Origin: Deltaproteobacteria bacterium
GTDB taxonomy: Bacteria; Desulfobacterota; Desulfobacteria; Desulfobacterales; JAFDFH01
NCBI GenBank assembly: GCA_019309945.1
Contig: JAFDFH010000020.1
Span: forward strand, 1 to 14,479
Reading direction: 5' to 3'
Length of the DNA stretch: 14,479 bases
The translations under genes were made by a program, and so were the position numbers. Positions 6,898 to 13,813 of the stretch are shown piece after piece (within the stretch, counting starts at the first letter, position 1; every line of letters begins with the position of its first letter). The notes under the pieces are model-generated. The model did not search any database, had not been told where the DNA came from, and worked only from the letters and a program-made list of their open reading frames with translations.

Positions 6898-8841
6898 ATG
6901 GCGGAGCTAAAAAACTTGTTCAATCCTATTAAGATAGGGGAGATGGAGCTTAAAAACAGGTTGGTGATGTTGCCGGTGACCACAGGATATGGCGAGGATG
7001 ACGAGACGGTGGGTGACCGCTTTGTCGATTATTTTACTGAGAGAGCGAAAGGAGGGGTTGGCCTCATCATCGTACCCTTCACGCCAACCTATGTCGGCTG
7101 CCCCATACAACCCGGCTTATATGATGACCGCTTTATCCCCGGTGCACGAAGGTTAACTGATGCCGTCCACGCTTATGGATCGAAAATAGCGCCGCAGTTG
7201 ATAACTCAGTATCACTTAATATGCGAAGAAGGAGGCTCCCCTGAGGTGGTAGGCCCTTCTCCGGTACCCAACAGGATAATGCGCTGCACGCCGAGAGTCC
7301 TTTCCATTGAAGAAATTCATCGGCTCATCGAGGAGTACGGGAAAGCAGCAGTTAGAGCACGCCAGGCCGACTTTGATGCGATAGAATTAATTGTCGCAGG
7401 CGGATACCTCTTGAATCGCTTCTTATCTCCATCCACTAACAAGCGCACGGATGAATATGGGGGAAGTTTAGAAAATAGGATGAGGATTATTCTGGAAATC
7501 GTGGAACGAATAAAGCAAACAGCGGGTGAAGATTATCCCATCATTTGCCGTCTCAATGTTCAAGAGAATATGGAGGGTGGCTATACCATTGAAGATGAAG
7601 ATCCCAAAGAGGCGGTTCGTATGCTTGAAGCGGCTGGTGTTAAGGCAATAAATGTCTATACCGGCTGGCATGAATCCCCTGTACCTACTATCCATCAATC
7701 GCTTCCCAGAGGGGCTTTCGTCTACCTTGCCGAGAGAATTAAAGGGATGGCCGGCATACCCGTGATTGCGGCCAATCGCATTAATGATCCTGTTTTGGCA
7801 GACAGGATAATTGGTGAGGGAAAAGCCGACCTTGTCGGCATGGGCCGAGCATTAATCGCCGACCCGGAACTCCCCAACAAAGCAAAGGCGGGAAGGGTTG
7901 AGGAGATCGTTCCCTGTATTGCTTGCGCAAATTGTCTTGCCGCTATTCTGTCAGGATATAGAAATTGGGGGGAACAGACAAAGCCGGCTATATCCTGTAC
8001 TGTAAATCCCGGAGTGGGAAAAGAAGCGGAATATGTCCTGGAGCCTGCGAAAAAGGTTAAAAAGGTTTTTGTTGTTGGAGGGGGACCTGCAGGTATGGAA
8101 GCAGCAATAACGGCGGCATCGAGAGGTCACCAAGTAACGCTATATGAAAAAGAGGAGGAATTGGGAGGCAGGCTTTTTATAGCCTCCATCCCCCCTTATA
8201 AGGATGAAATGGCAGCTTTGGTGAAGAGCTTAATTGTTCGAACCCAGAAGGCGGGCGTGCAAGTTGAGCTTTCGGCTTCAATTGAGCCCGGGACAATTGA
8301 AGAGAAAAAACCCGAGGCTGTGATATTAGCTACAGGCGGAAAGCCGATTATCCCGGATATCCCGGGCTCCCGGGGAAAGAATGTGGTCACAGCAGAAGAG
8401 GTGTTGACAGGCGAGAAGGAAGTGGGCGAGACCGTGATCATCGCCGGTGGCGGGATGGTTGGCTGTGAAACGGCAGAGTTTCTCGTGAAGGCGGGGAAAA
8501 ACGTAATTATCGTGGAAACGCTCGGGCGCATGGCAAATAATGTAATAGCAACTTACAGGCCCTTCTTTCTTGCAAGATTAAAAGGGACCGGCATAAAGAT
8601 GGAGACAAATACCACGGTAGAGGAGATCTCTGACGAAGGCGTAAGGGTGAGCCGGGAAGGCGCTTCCGAATTTATTCGAGGAGATTCAGTCGTGCTGGCC
8701 CTCGGCTATGAAACAACCAAGCAGTTTGCAGAGGACCTAGCGTGCAGAGTTGCAGAGCTATATTCGGTGGGAGATTGTGCTGAGCCTCGCACCGCAAAAG
8801 AAGCCATAGAAGAGGGCTTTCGCGTCGGTTTAAGCATATAG
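6898..8841 (+). CDS. 2,4-dienoyl-CoA reductase-like FMN/Fe-S/FAD oxidoreductase
   Basis: An NAD(P)H-dependent flavoenzyme of the old-yellow-enzyme/2,4-dienoyl-CoA reductase (FadH) type, expected to reduce an activated C=C bond of an unsaturated acyl-CoA or enone. Residues 1-370 form the FMN-binding TIM barrel: NPIKIGEMELKNRLV near the start, Tyr170 in AGGYLLNRFLSP, and GWHES with His258, matching the Tyr/His pair of E. coli dienoyl-CoA reductase. The HxAH motif common in other OYE relatives is replaced by IVAG. Presumed [4Fe-4S] ligands are Cys340, Cys343, Cys346 and Cys367, spaced x2-x2-x20 instead of the usual x2-x3-x11. The C-terminal half has a dinucleotide fold GGGPAGMEAA (394-403), a second one at GGGMVGCETA (517-526), and a final GDCAEPR. 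The ATG at 6898 follows AGGGAG; the upstream in-frame ATG at 6847 lacks a ribosome site. Convergent with the next gene, 35 bp apart. Confidence 0.92.
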   Translation: MAELKNLFNPIKIGEMELKNRLVMLPVTTGYGEDDETVGDRFVDYFTERAKGGVGLIIVPFTPTYVGCPIQPGLYDDRFIPGARRLTDAVHAYGSKIAPQLITQYHLICEEGGSPEVVGPSPVPNRIMRCTPRVLSIEEIHRLIEEYGKAAVRARQADFDAIELIVAGGYLLNRFLSPSTNKRTDEYGGSLENRMRIILEIVERIKQTAGEDYPIICRLNVQENMEGGYTIEDEDPKEAVRMLEAAGVKAINVYTGWHESPVPTIHQSLPRGAFVYLAERIKGMAGIPVIAANRINDPVLADRIIGEGKADLVGMGRALIADPELPNKAKAGRVEEIVPCIACANCLAAILSGYRNWGEQTKPAISCTVNPGVGKEAEYVLEPAKKVKKVFVVGGGPAGMEAAITAASRGHQVTLYEKEEELGGRLFIASIPPYKDEMAALVKSLIVRTQKAGVQVELSASIEPGTIEEKKPEAVILATGGKPIIPDIPGSRGKNVVTAEEVLTGEKEVGETVIIAGGGMVGCETAEFLVKAGKNVIIVETLGRMANNVIATYRPFFLARLKGTGIKMETNTTVEEISDEGVRVSREGASEFIRGDSVVLALGYETTKQFAEDLACRVAELYSVGDCAEPRTAKEAIEEGFRVGLSI

Positions 8842-8876
8842 CCGGTGCAGGTATTATGTCCCATATTTCCCGGGGT

Positions 8877-10034
8877 TCATCTCACCTCAATATGGTCGTT
8901 TGAAAGATATTTGCGAATCGCTTGTTCGTATCTGTGAAAGCCTGTCGGCTTGGCAATGCCGTCATAAAAATCCTCCCACTTTACATCTCCACATTCAACC
9001 ATTACCTCCAAATGGCTTAAGATCTCATTTTCCGCTAAAAATTTCCCCCCGATCCCCTTTAATAGAGAGGGTTCAAAATACTCAACAGAGATTTCGGAAA
9101 CATTGTATATCCCGGTATTCATTATATTCAAGATATCCCTGCATCGTTGGATGTGAAATTGAATAATATCATCGGCCCGCTGCCGCAAATCATGAATAAG
9201 GTTAAATTTATTCTTATAAAACAGTCGATGGGCGGGGAAGATCACCCTGAGCCACTCAGGTGGCAGGCTTTTAATCATCTGTAATGATTTTAGATAATTA
9301 GTTAAGCCATAGACCCTGTTTTGGCCGGCATAATCGAGTGGGAGGACTTGCCTGCTATTTTCAAAATAGGCCGATCGAGAAGGATGGGGTGTGATATCGG
9401 GAAGCACATGATCCCCGGTAAATAGCACCTCCTTATCTAAAAGAATGCTGATGGAATCGGGAGTGTGTCCGGGGGTGTGAAAAAAATCCCAACGCTCCAT
9501 TTGGGGTTCTTCCCGGTGGCCGATAAAGACATCCACCTGCAGTTGGCTTCGCTTTTTCTGGTAGGAAAGGCAGTTTTTATTGAATTCCGGAGGCATGGGA
9601 CAATGCCAGCAGGATACGGGAAACGCCGGGTTTTTTACTACACCGCTGACTGCGGTGTTATAAGCAATCATCTTTTCATAAATAGGATGTGCCCATAGTT
9701 GTGATGAAGTTCGAGAAAAAATGTCCGCAAGATTACCATCGTGGTCCTCATGGCCGTGCGTTATGATAATCCGCTCAATTTCATCTATGGTAATGCCTGT
9801 AAGATCGACTAATGTTTCAAGAAATTCGGCATTTCCATGACGCCCCGTGTCAATAAGCGTGGTGCATTCATTCAAGATGAGATAACACCAGGTAGGGCCG
9901 AGATCCCAATCCGTTCCTGAATAGACATTGGGTATGCCCAATCCAAAGATATCCGTACCCTTCCGAGTCTGATAGCGGATAATCATGCCATCGCCGTTTT
10001 CTTTTCCATGTTTAACAATTTCAGGTTCAGTCAT
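8877..10034 (-). CDS. Metallo-beta-lactamase-fold hydrolase
   Basis: A cytosolic hydrolase of the metallo-beta-lactamase superfamily, normally with two metal ions; likely substrates are thioesters, lactones or similar. Ligands are all visible: THGHEDHDG with His93, His95, Asp97 and His98, then HTPGH with His190, TGDH with Asp208, and FPAHR with His269. The C-terminal extension (about 275-385) resembles the helical and winged-helix-like tail of the larger glyoxalase-II-like and LACTB2-like members. A GGAG ribosome site lies about 13 nt upstream of the ATG. No signal peptide is seen. It lies 122 bp downstream of the TIGR03084-like gene on the same strand, so the two may be co-transcribed. Placement beside acyl-CoA genes suggests an acyl-CoA or lactone-type thioesterase role, which is inference only. 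Confidence 0.9.
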   Translation of the reverse strand: MTEPEIVKHGKENGDGMIIRYQTRKGTDIFGLGIPNVYSGTDWDLGPTWCYLILNECTTLIDTGRHGNAEFLETLVDLTGITIDEIERIIITHGHEDHDGNLADIFSRTSSQLWAHPIYEKMIAYNTAVSGVVKNPAFPVSCWHCPMPPEFNKNCLSYQKKRSQLQVDVFIGHREEPQMERWDFFHTPGHTPDSISILLDKEVLFTGDHVLPDITPHPSRSAYFENSRQVLPLDYAGQNRVYGLTNYLKSLQMIKSLPPEWLRVIFPAHRLFYKNKFNLIHDLRQRADDIIQFHIQRCRDILNIMNTGIYNVSEISVEYFEPSLLKGIGGKFLAENEILSHLEVMVECGDVKWEDFYDGIAKPTGFHRYEQAIRKYLSNDHIEVR

Positions 10035-10156
10035 GCTTTTACTTTCGCTCCGTTGAGGTATAAGTCCATTAAAAAATGATACGAGATTCTATCCATAAGC
10101 GGCGGGAGGAATCGGTATCAAGGCGCATGCAGGATCGCATCTTAACCATATTATTT

Positions 10157-10957
10157 CTAAAGTCGAACCACCCGAACACCCGGCGGAGGGGGATCCTGGG
10201 GCTCTCCGGCAAATGCCTGGGCTATGGCAAGCCATTTTGCGACAATCTCCCCCTGCCATTTCAGACCTGTATCAGCGGCATTGCGCCTTTGGGTGACCGC
10301 CAGGCAAAAATCCTCTGCACTGCCCCACACCCTTTCCTTTGAAGCGGGGTCGCCCCATTCCCACTGCTCGCCTGCCGGTCCACTCAACTCCACACGAGGT
10401 TTGATGTCAGGTGCCTGGAGATTTCTGGCAACAAAGCTCCAACCAAAAGTGGACACACCGATGTGTGCCACGTGAAAGAGTCCTTCACGGTTAACCCGCT
10501 TTATCCCAAGTGCATCAAAGACATCCTGGGAATGGGCCCAGGTTTCCATGAGGCGTGCCGTGGCAAAGGAGCGCGCGCTCATATCCGGCCCATACCATGA
10601 CAAACGATCCTTTACAGCCATCCTTTGCAGCCGGTGAAGCAAACGTGAACGGATGCTTCGCCAGAGTGTTAATAATGCTTCCGGTTCTTTGGAACCCAGC
10701 AGCGGATTCGTATGGGCCCGCAAGCTGCCGCCGGACATGATGACTTCCATCAACCCTTTGGCGCGCTCCTGGAATTGATCCAGATCCTCGATGGCTAGCA
10801 GGGCCTCGTGGTCAAAGAAGGCGATATGGGCGACTTGATCAAAAATTGTCCACTCAAAAAAAGGTGTGCTGCGGTACCACTGGGGTTCATCGAGCCCTTT
10901 GACCAGATCATCGAATTCCTGATATTGTGCGTCAAGATCCTTGCATATCTGTTTCAT
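10157..10957 (-). CDS. TIGR03084-like, maleylpyruvate-isomerase/DinB-fold protein
   Basis: A 266-aa protein of the DinB/mycothiol-dependent maleylpyruvate isomerase superfamily, closest in appearance to the TIGR03084 group. The metal-binding residues of the superfamily can be placed at His44 (QVAHIAFFDH), Glu138 and His142 (METWAHSQDVFDALG). A C-terminal region from about 185 contains LSGPAGEQWEWG, as in the MDMPI C-terminal domain. Family members are best known from actinobacteria with mycothiol; in a probable Desulfobacterota host another thiol or function is likely. The sequence upstream of the ATG at 10957 gives only a weak ribosome site (GTGAGAC). It is the upstream member of a possible two-gene unit with the metallo-beta-lactamase-fold gene. 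The exact reaction is unknown. Confidence 0.82.
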   Translation of the reverse strand: MKQICKDLDAQYQEFDDLVKGLDEPQWYRSTPFFEWTIFDQVAHIAFFDHEALLAIEDLDQFQERAKGLMEVIMSGGSLRAHTNPLLGSKEPEALLTLWRSIRSRLLHRLQRMAVKDRLSWYGPDMSARSFATARLMETWAHSQDVFDALGIKRVNREGLFHVAHIGVSTFGWSFVARNLQAPDIKPRVELSGPAGEQWEWGDPASKERVWGSAEDFCLAVTQRRNAADTGLKWQGEIVAKWLAIAQAFAGEPQDPPPPGVRVVRL

Positions 10958-11241
10958 AATGTCTCACATGGAAACTTTGGGGAACTAGTTTTCCGAGTTG
11001 AATAACTTATTATTGAGCCTATCGATATTGACCATTTATCATAAAACCTCAAATGATCGTAAAAAAAATGGGAAAAATTTAATAAATGTTTAATTGATCA
11101 GGCATTACGTAAGATTTGGACACATTTTTATAACTCTTTTATAGGTGAGATATATATTGTTTAAAAAATCCCATTTTGTTTACCTTTAGGGGAAAGCCGA
11201 TGATACCCCATCTTCTTCGTTATCAAGGGTTCGCAGAGCAG
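10958..11241. other. AT-rich intergenic stretch with no recognised gene
   Basis: This DNA lies upstream of the minus-strand TIGR03084-like gene and should hold its promoter, but I find no convincing -35/-10 pair on either strand. It is AT-rich, including an A8 run near 11060. A small GGGG...CCCC hairpin lies at about 11189-11209 (loop AAAGCCGATGATA). No coding remnant was recognised. Confidence 0.4.
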
Positions 11242-11262
11242 AGCAAGGGCGTCAAAGCTTGA
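11242..11262. repeat. Left 21-bp direct repeat flanking higBA
   Basis: This 21-bp sequence (AGCAAGGGCGTCAAAGCTTG plus A) recurs at 12120-12140 with one change (C to T at the ninth base). The two copies bracket the higBA module, 878 bp apart. Each contains a GG[C/T]GTCAAAGCTTGA half-palindrome related to the inverted repeat at 6731. Confidence 0.7.
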
Positions 11263-11430
11263 ATTGTGAATTAATGCAATTTTAAGCTGATAATGGACAC
11301 GTAATTCACGAAACGAGCGGTCTGAAACGCCGTTTCCAAATGATTATGAAGGATATTTGACGAACCTGGTCCGCGCGGACCAACTGCGTCATTTTTCGTT
11401 TCCATCCATAAGACAGGAGAGCAGCTTTTA
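11259..11430. repeat. Dispersed hairpin element, copy B
   Basis: Same order as copy A at 6558: TTGAATTGTG, AATTTTAAGCTGA, a GC-rich perfect palindrome TGGTCCGCGCGGACCA (11367-11382), then TGCGTCATTTTT (11385-11396) and a tail ending GCTTTTA. The palindrome arms differ completely from copy A while the flanks are conserved. That pattern, in which structure is kept but sequence changes, is what a hairpin-dependent element or RNA would show. Confidence 0.55.
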
Positions 11431-11447
11431 TCCGGATAAATTATAAC

Positions 11448-11476
11448 TTGACCGTTATACCGGAATCCGGTATAGT
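11448..11476 (+). promoter_or_regulatory. higBA promoter with 19-bp palindromic operator
   Basis: TTGACC (11448-11453), a 17-bp spacer and TATAGT (11471-11476) form a good sigma70 promoter ahead of higB. A perfect inverted repeat TATACCGGA-A-TCCGGTATA (11456-11474) fills the spacer and enters the -10 box. HigA-type antitoxins typically repress their operon by binding such palindromes, so this is the likely HigA operator. A second -10-like TATAAT occurs at 11480 but has no suitably spaced -35. Confidence 0.75.
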
Positions 11477-11502
11477 TGGTATAATATTTTTCGGGATTCA
11501 AA

Positions 11503-11799
11503 ATGGCAATTCGAAATTTCAAAAACAAAGGAACTGAGGACATAAATTATGGTAGAGCCACCAAGGAATCTTTCCGGGTTTTACCAAAGGAACTGCACCG
11601 AAAAGGCCAGATAAAACTTGCACGTTTAGGGGCTGTAACATCCATGCAGGATCTGAAGGAAATACGTGGCAATCGATTTGAAAAACTGAAAGGAGATAAA
11701 AAAGGTTTATGCAGCATTCGAATAAATGATCAGTTTCGTATTTGCTTTAGATGGGAAAATGAAAATGCATGGGATGTCGAAATTGTCGACTACCATTAA
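11503..11799 (+). CDS. higB: HigB-type toxin (RelE/ParE superfamily)
   Basis: Predicted toxin of a type II toxin-antitoxin pair; HigB proteins are ribosome-dependent mRNA endonucleases. The 98-aa sequence follows the HigB pattern: an IRNFKNKGTEDI start, a central block with ARLGAVTSMQDL, the FEKLKGDKKGLCSIRINDQ block, the FRICFRW strand and a C-terminal VEIVDYH. The toxin precedes the antitoxin, the order typical of higBA. The start at 11503 is about 27 bp from the predicted -10 box and has only a weak ribosome site, consistent with low toxin production. No truncation is seen. Confidence 0.9.
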   Translation: MAIRNFKNKGTEDINYGRATKESFRVLPKELHRKGQIKLARLGAVTSMQDLKEIRGNRFEKLKGDKKGLCSIRINDQFRICFRWENENAWDVEIVDYH

Positions 11800-11818
11800 A
11801 TTAGCAAGGAGACATGAG

Positions 11819-12100
11819 ATGACTCAGACACATTTTACCCCCGTACATCCCGGTGATGTATTAAAGGATGAGCTGGAAGAAATAGGGATTACTCAATCCG
11901 CTCTTGCAAAGCACATCGGCGTCCTACCAAAAACGATTAACGAAATATGCCGGGGGAAAAGAGGCATCAGTGCTGAAATGGGAATTAAGCTTTCAAAGGC
12001 TTTGGGAGGAAGCCCCCAGTTTTGGCTCAATCTACAAAATAATTGGGAGCTTAGCCAGATAGATGAAACCGCATTTGATATCAGGCCTGTCGCAGCTTAA
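11819..12100 (+). CDS. higA: HigA-type antitoxin, XRE-family HTH
   Basis: Predicted antitoxin and repressor partner of HigB. The 93-aa protein begins TQTHFTPVHPGDVLKDELEE, the conserved opening of the HigA/VapI group, followed by a helix-turn-helix (about residues 24-46, TQSALAKHIGVLPKTINEIC) and the family ending GGSPQFWLNLQNNWELS. The ATG at 11819 is chosen because AAGGAG (11806-11811) precedes it, and it starts 19 bp after the higB stop. A longer in-frame start at 11726 would overlap higB and adds residues foreign to the family. The presumed target is the 19-bp palindrome at 11456-11474. Confidence 0.92.
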   Translation: MTQTHFTPVHPGDVLKDELEEIGITQSALAKHIGVLPKTINEICRGKRGISAEMGIKLSKALGGSPQFWLNLQNNWELSQIDETAFDIRPVAA

Positions 12101-12119
12101 GGAAGCTTGTGACGCAGGA

Positions 12120-12140
12120 AGCAAGGGTGTCAAAGCTTGA
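12120..12140. repeat. Right 21-bp direct repeat flanking higBA
   Basis: Copy of the sequence at 11242-11262 with a single C-to-T difference, 19 bp after the higA stop codon. Together the copies bracket the toxin-antitoxin module. The pair may mark recombination or insertion boundaries, or simply be two members of the dispersed GTCAAAGCTTGA repeat family. Confidence 0.7.
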
Positions 12141-12164
12141 CGGGCTGTTGCCCAGGACAATTAA

Positions 12165-12231
12165 GGGACGTCCTTAAATAATCAAATAATATATCCGATG
12201 ATAAAGTTTTTTTACTATTTAAGGACGTCCC
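12165..12231. repeat. 67-bp inverted-repeat element with GGGACGTCC ends
   Basis: Perfect 16-bp inverted repeats, GGGACGTCCTTAAATA (12165-12180) and its complement (12216-12231), enclose 35 bp of AT-rich DNA. The right end continues into CCATTTGCA, as does the palindrome at 3770. It is the most complete member of the GGGACGTCC family here and is the size of a REP/BIME unit or tiny MITE. Confidence 0.72.
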
Positions 12232-12332
12232 CATTTGCATACGGAAGATCGTACCGGGGCGGCTAAATAAGATCGGTTTGCCCCCAATTCCTTCTATTTT
12301 CTCGGCAAAAAGAGGTGGGCTTTTGTGTTTTA

Positions 12333-12460
12333 GGGGGGGGGTGTTAATCCTTCCTGTACACCAGCCCGAAGGGCCTGACGGTTGAACGTCGGACAGGCCT
12401 GCCCCGTTAAATTCGAAGACCATTTAACCGGGGTCGTCCGACGATCGTCTGCGCCTGTCT
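12333..12460. other. G9 tract and hairpin cluster
   Basis: A run of nine G (12333-12341) is followed by several potential hairpins: GCCC-GAA-GGGC (about 12364-12374), GGCCTG...CAGGCC (about 12372-12400) and CCCCGTTAAAT...ATTTAACCGGGG (12402-12433, one bulged C), then TCGTC-C-GACGA around 12435-12445. No coding remnant was recognised in 12232-12495. It could be a stack of repeat units or a structured transcript leader for the ORF6N gene that follows. Confidence 0.45.
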
Positions 12461-12495
12461 GCGGTTAATTTAAGATAGAAAGTGGGCTGATTAAA

Positions 12496-13263
12496 ATGAC
12501 AAAACTGGTACCGACTGATATGATTGCAAGCAAAATTTACCTTATCCGTGACCATAGGGTAATGCTGGACAGAGATCTGGCATAACTTTATGGTGTGGAA
12601 ACAAAACGCTTAAAGGAACAGGTACGAAGGAACATTGAAAGATTCCCGGAAGATTTCATGTTTGAACTCACAAAAGAGGAATTAAAAAATTGGAGGTCGC
12701 AAATTGCGACCTCCAATCAGGATATAATGGGGTTACGTATCCCCCCATTTGCATTTACGGAACATGGTGTATTGATGCTTTCCTCTGTCTTAAAGAGCGA
12801 AAAGGCAGTCCAGGTAAATATCCAAATAATGAGGACCTTTACAAGGCTTCGACAAATGTTATCAACACATGATGACCTGAAGAGAAAAATTGAATCTCTG
12901 GAGAAAAAATACGACCAGCAGTTCCAGATTGTATTCGAAGCCATCAAACAATTATTGGAGATTGAAAATAAACCCAAACCAAAAATCGGCTATACCGTTA
13001 AGGAAAAGGTGTCAGCCTATCAAAAAAATAAGCCGGCAGCTGGAAGCAACGGCTTTTCTCTAACGCCCCAGGCTCGAAAGCTTTGGGAAGCTATTCCCGG
13101 TGAAGTTCGGGTGAAGTTGCTGAACAATGTCTGGTGCGTAGATTGCAGAAAATCGACAGGCATCTGCGAGGTCAGCGGTTCGGTTAAAAAGGGGATGCTG
13201 GTCTTGACAGGACGGTGCACCACGTGTGGCGGTAGGGTCGCGCGGGTGATCGAAAATGATTGA
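12496..13263 (+). pseudogene. ORF6N-domain protein with C-terminal zinc ribbon, interrupted by TAA
   Basis: An ORF6N (KilA-N-related) DNA-binding-type protein, usual in phages and mobile DNA. Translation from the ATG at 12496 gives ASKIYLIRDHRVMLDRDLA, then TAA (12583-12585, codon 30), then LYGVETKRLKEQVRRN in the same frame. Relatives read RDLAELYGV here, so one base change (GAA to TAA) explains the stop. Downstream the frame is open for 226 codons: the rest of ORF6N (FPEDFMFELT, FAFTEHGVLMLSSVL), a coiled coil (about codons 125-158) and KPKIGY, where many relatives end. Here about 90 further residues follow, with a CVDC...CTTC zinc ribbon (Cys214, Cys217, Cys241, Cys244). Restart at the GTG at 12595 is conceivable but would lose the N-terminal part of the domain. 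The ribosome site is weak. Confidence 0.8.
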
Positions 13264-13331
13264 AACACACGTTTGGAATATTGGGGGAAATTCGCGGAAG
13301 TTAAAAAGTAAAGAACGTACCGAACATCATT

Positions 13332-13358
13332 AAGGGGCAAAAGAAGGCTTGACCCCTT
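13332..13358. repeat. Inverted repeat AAGGGG...CCCCTT downstream of ORF6N gene
   Basis: Six-base arms (13332-13337 and 13353-13358) enclose 15 bases containing AAAAGAAGGCTTGA. The unit resembles the short TTGACCCC-type repeats seen again near 14409. It could act as a weak terminator for the ORF6N frame but lacks a long T run. Confidence 0.4.
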
Positions 13359-13420
13359 TATTTGCCTGGCTTATTCTTCCCATGTGATATTGATATTGAA
13401 TGAAGTTATTTACTTATTTA

Positions 13421-13434
13421 CGGACGTCCCCATA
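13421..13434. repeat. GGACGTCCCC repeat end at a gene break
   Basis: A half copy of the GGGACGTCC family (CGGACGTCCCCATA) lies immediately before the first recognisable codon of the MIF-like gene tail. The repeat therefore sits at or very near the breakpoint of that gene. Confidence 0.55.
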
Positions 13435-13439
13435 GTCCC

Positions 13440-13565
13440 GCGGAGTTTTCAGAAAAGATCTGCGGCTTTATCGATCAGGAACTGGGGGTTCCCAAAGATC
13501 GGATTTTCATAGATTTCAAAAACCTCGAACGAAATCTGTTCGGTTGGAACGGTAAAACCTTTTAA
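13440..13565 (+). pseudogene. 3' fragment of a MIF/tautomerase-family gene
   Basis: The frame from 13440 reads AEFSEKICGFIDQELGVPKD then RIFIDFKNLERNLFGWNGKT, F and a TAA stop. This matches the C-terminal third of macrophage-migration-inhibitory-factor-like tautomerases (compare the DRIYINF...NVGWNNSTF end of MIF). About 41 of an expected 115 codons remain. The N-terminal part, including the catalytic proline that follows the start Met in this family, is missing, and a GGACGTCCCC repeat abuts the break. It is a gene tail without start, not an active gene. Confidence 0.75.
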
Positions 13566-13643
13566 AGTGCAATCTTCAGAGTTGAAAGGGATATTGTTGT
13601 AAATGTGTAAATATGACCCTTTTGTTTTCTGTACAATTTTTAA

Positions 13644-13748
13644 GGGGGCAATTTTGTCAAGAATGAAGATTTATCTGGTGAAATTCACGAAGTGACGGCA
13701 AAGCCGATTTCACTTGAATTTGACCCAGTTGTGTTTGTCGAAGATTGA
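13644..13748 (+). other. Possible coding remnant, 34 open codons
   Basis: Between TAA at 13641 and TGA at 13746 the frame reads GGNFVKNEDLSGEIHEVTAK then PISLEFDPVVFVED. The composition looks protein-like and there is no ATG, which would suit another orphaned gene tail. No family was recognised. The same DNA holds an imperfect hairpin (13681-13721; CGGC-AAA-GCCG tip, arms AAATTC...GAATTT), so the open frame may be chance. Confidence 0.25.
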
Positions 13749-13813
13749 CGCCGAGATTGCTGAAAAAAACCATTTATGGATGGAAACCAACCTAAAATGA
13801 CGGGAGGAAAAAA

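Noticed and set aside
11180..11240. Riboswitch-like leader around GGGGAAAGCCGATGATACCCC
   Set aside because: No known riboswitch core could be matched and no gene starts close downstream on this strand.
12130..12423. Minus-strand 97-codon frame across the repeat region
   Set aside because: It runs through the 67-bp inverted-repeat element and the hairpin cluster, shows no family motif and is best explained by chance.
12583..12585. Recoding or readthrough of the TAA in the ORF6N gene
   Set aside because: UAA is not used for selenocysteine or pyrrolysine, and relatives have an ordinary sense codon here; a nonsense mutation or sequencing error is simpler.
13681..13721. Integron attC site, suggested by the bulged hairpin
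   Set aside because: The core-site consensus GTTRRRY is not found at the ends, and no integron integrase is present.
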